A DNA stretch of 64,000 nt, from positions 14,911,830-14,975,829 of the forward strand of contig NC_029521.1 in NCBI RefSeq assembly GCF_001577835.2, written 5' to 3'. A model generated the notes under the pieces. That model worked only from the letters and a program-made list of their open reading frames with translations, made no database searches and was not told the DNA's origin. The position numbers were made by a program, and so were the translations under genes. The stretch comes from Coturnix japonica (taxonomy: Eukaryota > Chordata > Aves > Galliformes > Phasianidae). Below are positions 36,671 to 47,800 of this stretch, one piece after another. How positions within the stretch are numbered: position 1 is the first letter of the stretch; each line of letters begins with the position of its first letter.

Positions 36671-39600
36671 TGCTAGCTTTTTTTCATAGTGTTGATCTGA
36701 AGGCAGTTGCCTGTCATGTCTGACTAAAGGGTTGTTTCTCGGTTTTCAGGGTCACCCACAGACTTTTCTGCTTGGGTTGAAGGAGCAGATTTTAAATGGT
36801 ATGGGGCAAACCAGATCATGGGCTCTGCTGGTGTGGGCAGATAATATCCTGATGTGCTGGGACCTCAGGCCTTACCTGCTCGCAGGTCTGCAGGGCCAGA
36901 GATCTGTTCTTCAATCACTGTCCTTAGCTGTGACTGTCCATCTGTGTCAGGCACAAGAGGGTTCATGAGATGGCTGGAGTTCCCCTGTGGAATCACAGTG
37001 GTGTTGGGGGATTTTATACATCACTTTAGCAGTTGGAAAGGTGTCAGTAAGTAAAGAGCCCTTGATAATATCCTCTCTTGATGGAAGACAGTGTTATGCC
37101 ACTGAAGCAGTTTTGCTTAAACTAGCATGCTGATCTGACCTCCTCTGCAGAAATCAAATGTATCCACTGAATTGACAGTCCTTGCCTCTGGTTAATAACT
37201 TCTAAATCTGTTGGCTGATTTCAGGTAATCTTTTGAGGATATAAGAAGGCTGAAGTGGAACATCAGTACTGAGATGAAGTGGGGAGAATGCTATAATTTC
37301 CCTCTCTTTGTATGCTGCCAGGTGGCTAGCTAGTATATTTGTATGGGCCAGCCATCAGCAGACAGAAAACTGAAACATGCAGGGCTGTACTACACAGTTT
37401 GTGGTTGGAGGACTTGCAAGGCAGTAAAGGTTGAAAAACGTTGGATGGGGAAAATAAAAAGACCCATTGCAGGGAAAGGAGCAGAGCTTATGAGATTCTT
37501 AAGGTATTAGAGTGACAGTACATGCATTAAAGGAAAACCAGCCTTTGTTATTTCTTCTCCTAGAGGCAAATGGCAAATGTCAGGGAGACTTACAGAGGTG
37601 AAGCAGCCAAGTGGGAGCAGTTAGCAGCTAGTGTGGCCTCCCAGCTCTCAGGGAGTTGCAGGCTGATGATTAAGGACTGCACAGGTTGCGAGTGACATCC
37701 ATTTGCTTAGTGAGTATATAAGGAAAGTCCTTAGGCATTTTGAGGTCATTTAACAAACCCAATAGTTGGTACTCTGTCATTCTGGACTTTGTTGTAGCAC
37801 CTGTGCAGCTCAGCCCTTTTGCTTCTTTGACTCAGGCTACTTGTAACACTGAGAAGTACCGATTTTTTTCCAGCTGTTTCTTGGATGCCCTGGACTTCAG
37901 TTTCCTTGTGCATGCGCTACTGTTGCTACCCATGGGTTCTTGCAGAGACCAGCTCCTTATCCTTCCTTTGCTGTGAGTCCTTTCTTGTCCCCTCTGTCCC
38001 ACTGTTGCTCAGTTCTGCTTCAGGTGAGCTCCATCCCTAAAATTTATTAGGGAAATTAGGCAGCAAGGTGACCTGCTCAGAGTTCTTGGGGAGACTTGTG
38101 GCCAGACCTCCATCTATGTGGCTTTGGGGCTTTCTGCTGCATCACAGATGCTGCTGGAAAGCACTGCTTCAGTTGCAGTGCTACAGCCGGTACCAGTACG
38201 CAGCCATGCTTTCCCCCATGCAGGCACATGTTGCCGCAGCATCCCTGGGCAGCTCAGCATGGAAAAAGCGTTTTCTGTTGGGTGAGAAGGCCCTTGGGTT
38301 GACAAAGAATTTGAGGGGGTGGGTAGGAGGAAGGGATCCCTGGGCATGGAGAACAGGGCTCTAATCCTGTTGCAGATAACATCATGTCTGCGGGCTAGGC
38401 TTGTGTGTGTTTGGGGGAGCTGCAGGGGCAGAGATTGTTAGGCAGTATTTGTTTGTAAAGCCACTTGCTCTGAAGATAATGCTTGCACTAACTTCTATTG
38501 AGGGAGCAGTGTGAGTCCCTACAAAGTCCTTTCCCAAAGTGTCTTTGAAGCCAAGAACCCATTGAAAGGAAGAAAGGCCAAGAGAGGGGATTAGTTTGTT
38601 CAGCAGCTGTGAATTTCAGTGGGAGGCTGATGAACTCCAAAGTCTTTGTTGGGATTTTTTTTGTATGGAGCCCTGCTGGAGGGAGAGACCCACACGGGGG
38701 CCGCGGCCTTAGACAAGAAGGAATCCGAAGCGGCAGGGAGCTGTAAGCGGGCCACAAGGACTTTTCCCAAACACTTTGCGGAAAAGGTGTTGTGAAGAGA
38801 GCGGAGGGGGATTAGCATGTGAAATGACACTTTCCATTGACTCCGCAGAGGGGAGGGGAAAAGGGCCGGCTGGCTGATTTATTAGCATTTTGTTCCCTTT
38901 TCTGTTCTGCTCCCCGGCAGCCCCCCCTCCTCCCGGAGACCTCTAAAGAGGTTTGGATTGGAAAAGGGAGCGGGGGGTGCGTGTTTGTGTGTCATCTGGG
39001 CGAAGGTGACCACCTGGGAAGCTGAATGTAAATATTTCTCCTCTGAGGAATGCGCCTTCATTAAACCGAAATGAATACATGGAAGCATCCAATCCCACCG
39101 CACAATGGCCGCAGTGCCTTTACTGCTCAGGGCCGCTCTCACCGGGGAGGGGGGACCTCTCCGGGCCCCGACCCGCTGCTGAGGTCAGCACATTCTGCAG
39201 CTGCGCCGTCGACAATTTTATCCCGCAGGAAGCCAGGCGTGCCGGTGGGGCCCTGCTTGCAGCGCTACAGCAATGCGGGGATGGGAACCCGTTCCCCTTT
39301 GCCGGCAGGCATCGCTGTGTCCAGTGGGTGCAGCCCAGCGGGGTGCCTGTGTGGGGTATGGCACACTGCAGCAGTGGGAGCTCAGAGAGCAGGGAGGGGA
39401 AGCTCTGCTCTGTGCCTCGCTGCTGTCCTCAGGTCAGCTCTGTCGGGCTATTCGCCCCCCTGCCCCATGATGCAGCCCCAGCACAGGGAGGCAGAGCACA
39501 AGGTGGTGGGCTGTGACTTAATGGGAACCTTAGTGCACACAGCTGGGGGTTGTGCATGGAGCAGGAGTGTTCCAGCTTTCCCTGAGAATGGGCTGAGATG

Positions 39601-40028
39601 GTTTCTTGGAATCTGCCAGATTCCTGCATGGCGTGGAATCTCTTTCTCTGGTGAGACCTCAAGTTGCCCTGGGTCTGAATGTCCATCCCCAACAATGAAG
39701 CCCAGAGATGAAGGGGATAGTTGGTAACTGAGGTTCATACAGACTGCTGAGTATTTTCCATGTGTCTGAAATGGGTAAGTGGGCCCCTCTGCCTCCCTCC
39801 CACCTTCTTTTCCTCTAGGCTCAGGTGAGCTCCAGGAAACAGCAAGCCCTGTCTTATGTTGGTAGGGGCCAAGGTGGGAAAACTGCTCAGCTCTTTTTGT
39901 TCTGAACAGATGAACAGCTTGGTTGTAGTCTCCAGAGCTGTAGCTATGCACATCCATACATGCAGTTGGACAGACAAAACACCCAGCTACTTGGACACGA
40001 CAGAATTTTGCAAGCACTTGGCTACTGA
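36671..40028. other. SEC31B-WNT8B intergenic region
   Basis: No gene recognised. The left part (36.7-38.6 kb) is featureless unique sequence. From about 38.6 to 39.5 kb G+C and CpG rise, with AT-rich homeodomain-like cores between them; this is described as a finding. Open frames of 145-218 codons at 39.07-40.02 kb arise from high G+C and have no recognisable domain. Confidence 0.5.
38690..39070. promoter_or_regulatory. candidate cis-regulatory element between SEC31B and WNT8B
   Basis: A CpG-bearing non-coding block (GGGGGCCGCGG near 38697) with embedded AT-rich motifs: GATTAGCATG near 38812, TTTATTAGCATTTTG near 38878 and TTCATTAAACCG near 39058. It looks unlike the flanking sequence and lies about 2.2-2.6 kb beyond the WNT8B stop codon. 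Conservation cannot be tested here, so enhancer function is only inferred. Confidence 0.3.
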
Positions 40029-40034
40029 TTTATT
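40029..40034 (-). other. WNT8B: candidate WNT8B poly(A) signal (AATAAA on minus strand)
   Basis: TTTATT on the plus strand is AATAAA for WNT8B, 1.2 kb beyond its stop. A nearer ATTAAA variant lies at 40677-40672 (minus strand). I cannot tell which is used, so the 3' UTR is between about 0.6 and 1.25 kb. Confidence 0.35.
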
Positions 40035-41254
40035 GCATTGGCTATTCCTTTACAAATATTGGCTACAAGACAGGTCTAAGGGCCAGTAATTTAACTCTGC
40101 TGGCTTCTCATCTGTCCAGAGATACTTCAAACAGCAAAGTAGAATATAAATTGACAGCCCTGAGGAGATCACTGAGGGTGCAGTGAGCTTCCCCTGGGTC
40201 TGCAACTTGACAGCCTCCTCCCACCCTGCCTCAGCCACAGCAAGGGAAAAGAGATGCATCAACCAAATCTTAACCTGCTGCTTGCTTAGCCTATAGAATA
40301 TATACAATAAGATGTAGAGGAAAAACTGTTATGTGTACATCACAGTAACTGTGCAATAAATTAAACTTCAAAGTGCTTCACTTTCTTATTTACAACACCA
40401 TTAAATAGTAACTGACTTTTTCTCAGACTAGGGGGAAGTATATAGTTATGTCAGTTAGCTGACAGGTGAGTGCTCAGCAAGTATGAGGAGGGGAATGGGC
40501 TCAGATGCCAGCTCCTCTCTGGGAGAGATTGGGGAGGGAAGGTGGACTGTACAAGTGTGAGGGCATTGTTGTAAGAGGTGGGAATGAAGTGGGGGGCAGG
40601 CCTGGAGGCTCAGAGGATCCAAAACAAGTGTGTAAAAAAGCAACTGATGGGTCTCTTTCCTAGGATAAATATTTAATGAGCTGGAATCTTGCTGCACTGA
40701 AAAGCTGAATTAAGCTGTGAAAGATGGGAGGTGCTGTCCAGGTAGCTGGCTCACTGCAGGAAGCAGTTTCATGCCTTTTCCTCATAGCACGGGGTTTGAT
40801 AAAAGGCACCATTTTTCTTTGAGGGATTCTATTTTTTTATGGCATGAGAAACCTTTTTTTAGGGGCTACCACCCTGAGTGGTTTGGTGATGCCATCTAAG
40901 CTTCCTTGTGCTTTCCTGAGTGTTGATCATACTTGCTCAAAGGCCTGGAGCAGTGTGAGCTGTACTTGTCTGGGGATCAGGCAGGCTGAAAAGAGCAGGA
41001 GCAACAGAGGGCAGCTGCTTTTTCAGCTGTAAAACTATAGTCACTGGATAGAGTGATCCTAGGCTGAAGGGACTAAATCTCACCTGGTTTTGCCAGCACT
41101 CAAGTGCCTTCCCAGCCTCATCCAAGCCACACACTGAGGTGATGTTGGGTGAAGGAGCCTTGCTTGGAAATGAGATAAAACTAACTCAAAAGGAGGAAGG
41201 GAAGGAAGGAGAAGAGAGGAGGGGCAGACAGGACCAAGTGGGAGCAGGGGGCAG

Positions 41255-41812
41255 TTAGAGCTTCCTCTTGAGCTTGCGGCTGGCCCCGCCACCCCCGCTC
41301 CGCTCCCGCTTCTCTTTGCGGACACAGAAGTACTTGGTGACCCGCTTGCGGCACTGCTCACACCGCACGGCACAGCACCAGTGGAACTTGCAGTTGCAGC
41401 TGGACACCATCTCAGCCCGTCTCTCCTCCACCGCCAACCCACAGTCCCCACACAGCCGCCGGCAGCTCCGCTTCTCCCACTTGCTGAGCGCCTTGCCTCT
41501 CTTCAGGCACTCCCGGCCCTCCGTGCCCAGCAGCCCCAGCGTCTTGTTCTCCAGGCAGTAGTCAGGAGAGTCTTCTAAATGGACCAGCTCCTTCTTGGAG
41601 ATGGAGCTGAAGGTCTCAGCGATGGCCCCCCGGCTGGCAGCGCTGTTCCCCACCCCCTGCAGCAAGTCCACCTTCAAGGCCTTGTGGTACCTCTCCTTGA
41701 GGTAAGTGCCCACCTCGCGGAACTCGGGCAGCTGCAGCCAGCAGGTCTGTGTGGTACAACTTCCCGACACACCGTGGCATTTGCAAGTCCTCTTCATGGT
41801 CCCTTTGACAGC
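41255..41812 (-). CDS. WNT8B: WNT8B last coding exon (residues 171-355)
   Basis: Carries 16 of the 22 conserved cysteines. It includes the acylation motif, the linker with [20 protein letters not shown] typical of the WNT8 subfamily, and the C-terminal cysteine-rich Frizzled-contact domain ([17 protein letters not shown]). The acceptor is CCTCATAG on the minus strand and the stop is TAA at 41257-41255. Confidence 0.97.
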   Translation of the reverse strand, partial: AVKGTMKRTCKCHGVSGSCTTQTCWLQLPEFREVGTYLKERYHKALKVDLLQGVGNSAASRGAIAETFSSISKKELVHLEDSPDYCLENKTLGLLGTEGRECLKRGKALSKWEKRSCRRLCGDCGLAVEERRAEMVSSCNCKFHWCCAVRCEQCRKRVTKYFCVRKEKRERSGGGGASRKLKRKL

Positions 41813-44800
41813 CTATGAGGTGAGGAAAGAGAGGGGATGCAGGAAAATAGCCCAGGGGGATCACTAGGGTCATTTCTGTAGTGCAGGTTATGGGTATGTC
41901 TGGCTTATAATTGTGGAGGGGTCTGCCATGACCCCTCCTTGTTCAATAGCCCTGCCCAGGGAGGGTTGGTTGAAGGTCCACATTGGTTTCTCCAACGTGT
42001 GCTACTTCTTGAAGAGGGAGAAAGAGAGCAACAGAAAGGAGTTAGCAGGGTGTGATAAGTTTGCTACGTTAGGATGAACACTATCAGTATTGCTACCCTG
42101 CTCCCCCTCTCCTCAGCAGAATAGTTGCTTTTACTCTGCATGCAATTTTAGTTGTGGCAATTAGTGAGACTTCATAGTGAATGGGCAGAACAGATCAGAT
42201 GAGTGCTTCCAGGTTTGGAAGGAGGAAAGGGGCTCACCTTTCTTCCTGCCTCATTGTTGTGCAGGTTCATAGCAGCTCTGGCATCTTGTCCAGTCTCCAA
42301 GGCATCCACAAACTGCTTGGAGATGGCTTCCCCAAAGCCCACGTTATCACTGCAGCCTCCCCACAGCCAACCTTGCCCACCTGGGAAAGGAGATAAGAGA
42401 TGTAGTACCAGGGAACCAGCCCCTCACTGTTCTGTGGCCCCCAGGGTGAGAAAGGGTGATTGTCAGCAGTGATGGAAGGAATGAAGGCTGGGGGGTGAAG
42501 CCAGCCCTTTGCCTAGAGGTACTTCTGGACTCCCTCCCCTTGGGCTCGTGCCATTTCTACTCAGGCTTAGGCGACAAGTGGTCCATGTGGGCAATGAAGG
42601 AGTATATGCCATACCTATGTGATAATGCCAAGGATTTTCAGGCTTTCTATAGAGCAGGATTCAGAATTCATATGTTAGCACTCCTACATTTCATCCTAAG
42701 TGATGAAACTTTGGATCTTTAATCCCCTCCCCTCCAAACATGACTTTATCTGGTCCAGTCTGGGTTGCAGGGACAACTTGCCTGTTCAGAACAGGTTTGT
42801 GAGATGGATTAGCCAACTTGTGTGCATAGAATCAGAATCCTTACAGCCAGAAGGGATGTCCTGAGTGTATATCCCAGTTAGTGGGAACAGAGTCCCCTCC
42901 ACCAGAAAAACAGCCCAGCCCTGGTACACCTGTATGAAGGAAGCCCTCTTTTTGATATACACAAAATCTCAGGCTGATGTTGGGCATCTGAGAAAGCTCT
43001 GATTTTCCAGTTATCATAAAGAAACAAGGGAGTCAGCACAGATTGGGAAACTATGCAGGAAAGTGTGGAAAGTACTTTTTCTAACCTAGCGTGGGCTTGA
43101 TAATCTAGCACAGCTGCCTGGAAACACATCATGCGGTTTCTGCTTTTCTTCCTTGAGAAAAACACCAAATGCTCTGGGAAGAATTGAAATCTGAAATATT
43201 CGGAGCCTTGTGTGCCTCGGTGGTGTATCATGGGCATTGTGGTTTAACTGGTCTTGTGCCTTTTGTCCCTGCAAGGCCATGCCATTGCCTCTTGCAGGGA
43301 GAGGCAGAGGTGCATCTGTGTGTGATTGCAGTGGATAACAAAGAGAGAATAGAAACGTGCAGCTACAGCAGCTCAGAGTCAGTGCAGTGATATCTGGAAT
43401 GGAACCATAATGTTTTGGACATAGACAAGTTTCCTTTGCCCATCAAGGCTTTAAGTTCACACTGGAAAATTTTCATGAAAAACAAACATGTTTTGAGGAA
43501 AGAAACTGTAGCATGACTAGCTCAAATAACATTTGGTGTGTCATTGCCCCCAAAGTCTTGGGCTGAAGGATGGTCCATCCCAGACCTCAGCAATGGCTGT
43601 TGTAAAAACTGTTAGCCAATAAGCAAATTACTCAATACTGGGCACTCCAGTGGAATTTGTGACAAACTGACACCTGCAGCCTGCCAAGTACAGCTGAGTA
43701 AGGAGAGGCTTTTAAAAGATTTTGATAATTTGAAATTGGACTTCTTTCAAAACACCCAGACTTCACTGTTGTACGAGATCTGAGAGGAGAACCAAAGTGA
43801 TGAAGCCCTGGAATTTCCCACTAAGGCTGTCCAGCAGCCGCAGGCTGGGTACAGCAGGGGTGGGGCGCCATCCTGCTTTCCCCAACAATAATCTTGGTGG
43901 AGGAGAGCTTCCTCCAGCAGCCCAGGGTTTGGTAGAGGGATGATAGCTGTCTTTCCTTACCAAGCTGCCCATTGCGGGAGTCATCACAGCCACAGTTGTC
44001 AAAATCCCCCAGGCTGCAGTTCCGGGTCAGTGTGTACATGACACCTGCAGAGCTGATGGCGTGGACAAAGGCAGTTTCTCGGTTTGCTGTCAAGCAGAAA
44101 CACAAGGAGAGCAAACATGTTAAAGATTTCATGGCAAGACTGGTGTTAAGAATGGCTCCTGCCATGCATGAGACTGAGTCAGATGATGTTTGCAATGAGC
44201 AGGGTTGTGTTGGATGGAAAAGAGGCCCTACAGGTCAGATTAGCTTAGTTTTGGATTGAACTGCTTGAAAATGGAAGTTCCTGGTTTTGATCCAGATCAA
44301 CCAATGCCATTTCTAAGGCTGAGAAAGAGTTTCGCACCACGCTGTCGTGCTCACCAGTGGTTATATAGCATAGATGCCTAAATGTCCCCACATCTTACCG
44401 ATACATCTCAGAGAGGAGGAAGCCCACTCCAAGGGTCAAAGCTGTCCCCCACAGCCCCCTCGAGCCTTGTCTTCTGCCAGACCTCAGCCCAGCCTGCCCC
44501 AGAAGATGGGCAGCCCAGGTGGGGATGAGACAGAAAAGGAGGCACTTGGGAAGGGAAGAGGGGCTGCTGGGCCCTAAGCTGCAGCAAGTGGGTCCCAGTA
44601 GTGGTATCCAATGCTTTCCTTACCGCTGCGCAGCCCGCCGTGGCTGGAGAGCTGCAGTGCCCGCTCGGGGCAGTTCCAGCGATCCCAGGCGAATTGGAAC
44701 TTGCACTCCTCGATGCCACTCTGTGCCCCAGCAGCCACACTGCTGGAGTAGATGAGGTAGGCCTGGGAGGAAGCAAGGCAGTGGATCAAGATGGGGACAG

Positions 44801-47800
44801 CATCAGCCTGGCACTGAGGGTCCTGCTGTGTTGGGGTCTAGGTGTGCTGAGAAGCATAGCCCCAGTCTTGCCAGGAGGCTGGCAGTCAGCTGCAAAGGAC
44901 TTGTGTACCATCTATGGAGATAAGATGTGCAGAGCTGAGGGGTTGGCCTGAGCTTAGCTCTGTGAAGTCTGCTGGTTGCCAACAGCAGCAGGAAGTGCAT
45001 TTTCTGCTGTGCTGGCTCAGAGGCTCCTGGAGAGAGAAGGCCAAGTGGAGCTGCGGGCTGCTAGCCATGTGAGGAGCTGTGTGGCATCCAGCCCTACAGT
45101 GAGGGAACCTCTTGTCTCTCCAGTGTAAGAGGATTTGGTTTTTGAAGATGTTTTATTCAAGACAAACAAAAATATGAGGTGAATTTCACAGCTGGTCCTG
45201 GTTAGGAAGTAAAGGCTCTGAAAAAGGGGCAACAACCATCGAACACCACTGAATGAAACCCTGGCAATTCCAGCTGTGCTTCTTGGGGAATGTGTGTTCT
45301 GCAGAGCCTGCAGCAAATGCTCCTTCAGCTGGATGAACGTGGGTCCTAATGCCGAGCTGGTCAGCAGGAAACAATGGATGACAGGTGAGATTGGCAGCTG
45401 GGGTCAATAGACACATTTCCACAATCTGTCCCAATCAGTTTAGGAGGGTCCCAGGCCCCTTTGCTGAGGGCTGCTGCAGCCTGCAGTGCTCTCAGGAGGG
45501 CATCCCTGGCCCCCTCCCCTGCCTCGTTCCTGTGTGCATGGGGTTGAGGGGACCTCTGGCCAAAGCTGGTTGGAGAGGTGTGGGAAGGAGGAGCCCCCCT
45601 TCCCTCCCCTGGGTATAGTGGGATCAGGGGCAGAGATCAAAGAGATTTCTCTTACCTTGGGGCCCGTCATCAGGAAATTATTCACTGACCTGGAAGACAG
45701 AGACAGTGTCAGTAGGGAGGGGGTGATGGTGGAGGGGCCTGGAGAATGCCTGGCATCCCAGGGCTCTCCTCTCACCCTCCCTGGCTGCAGGCACCTTTGG
45801 TCCCTCAGCAGCTTCTCCTGTCCACACCTGCTGGGGTCCTGTCTGCCTGCCCGCCCCATGGCCCCCTGTTCCCCATGGCTGTGCTCTCCACCTTCTCCAC
45901 AGCTGCTCCTAGCACCCGTTTTTCCCTCCCATTGACCTCACTCACTGCTCCTTCCTTTTACCCTTCTCATAGCTGCTAGTTACACCAATTCCCCCCATCT
46001 TTTCTGCTCCTCTAGATATGCTTTTCACGATACCCAGCTGAGCTAAGGGTAGTGTTGCCCCCAGCCCCAGGAGATGGGCCATGTCCCTTAGATGGAGAAT
46101 GTCACGCCACATCTTGATCATGGTGCATATCTCAGTGACATCCCCCTGCTTTGTGGTTCCTTCTTTTCCTGCAGTGCCAGGTCTGGCTGACCATGCTTTC
46201 CTCTTGCTGCGCCAAAGTGAAATTTTCTGATGTTTTCTAAGAGAAATATGAAGAAATTACACTAAATGTTTCCAAAGGTGCCTGTTTGCATCACTGCAAA
46301 ATACTTCATTCTCACTATTCAAAGAAAATAATTTTTCTACTGTGAACATGCTAGGCCTGTTTCAGTACCTGGAGCCTTCAGCTCTGCAAGGTTCATGATT
46401 TCCCCTGTTCTGTACATCAGCAACTTCTATATCTTGTACAGAAGAGGAAAACCTTCAAAATGTGGGCCCTCTTTCTAAATATACTTCAAAGCAAATGAAA
46501 GGAGCTCTCATTTTTGAATCATGAGACTTTTGCTTGCCGTGATGTGACAGCATCTTTAACTCATTCCTCGTGCTTAGCAGTGGGAGGGGAGGAAAAAGCA
46601 AAGCAGCAATCTCTTCTCATTGCTCCCACCTGGGAGCTCCATGCCCAGAAGTCCCTGCCATCCCTTACTGAGATCTGCCATCTGCCCTGTGGATGACTGA
46701 GCTCAACTTCTGCCTTCAGTTTGGACAGTGGCTGCCAGCCGGGATGGACTGTGGCCTGACAGTAAGTTGTTCTCACCTGGATACTAGGGGCGGCCTGAGC
46801 ACTGCACGTTAGCACAGGCTGTTTTGAAATCTGTGCCGAATGGTGTTCAGTCTGTACCTACAGCTAAGAGCCCGCTGCCCATAGCTTCTCTGTCTTTGCT
46901 GCCTGGCTGTGTGCTTGTCCAGCCACACCTGATCGCAGGCCAGCATCCAGCTGAGTATTTCTCAACTGGAAATATAATGGAAATCAAATGGATTCCAATT
47001 GATGGAAATCAATGGAAATATTCTCCACTAGCCTTTCCTGTTGTTAGACTCTTGAGCTCCTTTCTGTGCAACATCACAATCATATGCAGGATTGAGCTTT
47101 AATTTAGGGTCACTGAGACCATCTGAGTTTTGTTTTCCAGCCAAAAAGGCTTATTTCAGTGCAAGTGATCATGAGTTCCAGGACTGTGCGTGGTCCTGAC
47201 TACCACTCAGATCTAGGGGATGAATTCAGGTTAGCTATGCTTGGCAGAAAGGACCAAGAGCAAATCCCAATGGTCCCCAGCCAGAAATAAAGCAAGAGAG
47301 AGCCTCAGTTCTCTCAGTAATGTGATGTTCTGCTCACTTTGCTGGTCATATCTCAGCAGAGGATGTTCTAGCTTCCCTGCCAGCCCTGTCCCAGCCTTGG
47401 TGCTGGGGCACACCAGGGCTGGCTCCAGCATTCCAGCAGTGTAGACCACAGCAGGCATTACTGTCCCCTGCCAGGGGACACAGCAAAGCTGTGCCACAGT
47501 CCCTTCAGCTAGAACAGCCCTAATAAGGATCTCAGAGATACACCATAAAAAGTAGGGCTGGCTATTCCAGCTTGTTCAAAACCACAAGAAACCTGACCTT
47601 TGCTGTTACTCACAACTGAGAAGGAGCTCAGAGAACTGGTTTGCAAAGTTCTTCTTTGGCAAGTCCACCAAGTATCTGTTGATACAGCTTGTGTTGGGAA
47701 AGGCTCCCCTGGGCCCCAATGGGAGGGAGGGGGCTGTGTCCAGGGCACAGTGTGAGAGCAGCACACCCTTCCCCTTTGTTTTGGGCACAGGATTCAGCCC

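Noticed and set aside
39071-39727. 218-codon plus-strand open frame, with overlapping minus-strand frame at 39448-40017
   Set aside because: The G+C-rich sequence lacks stops in several frames; no splice structure, domain or codon pattern supports a gene.
45486-45935. 149-codon plus-strand open frame
   Set aside because: Antisense to WNT8B exon 2 and its flanks; composition-driven shadow.
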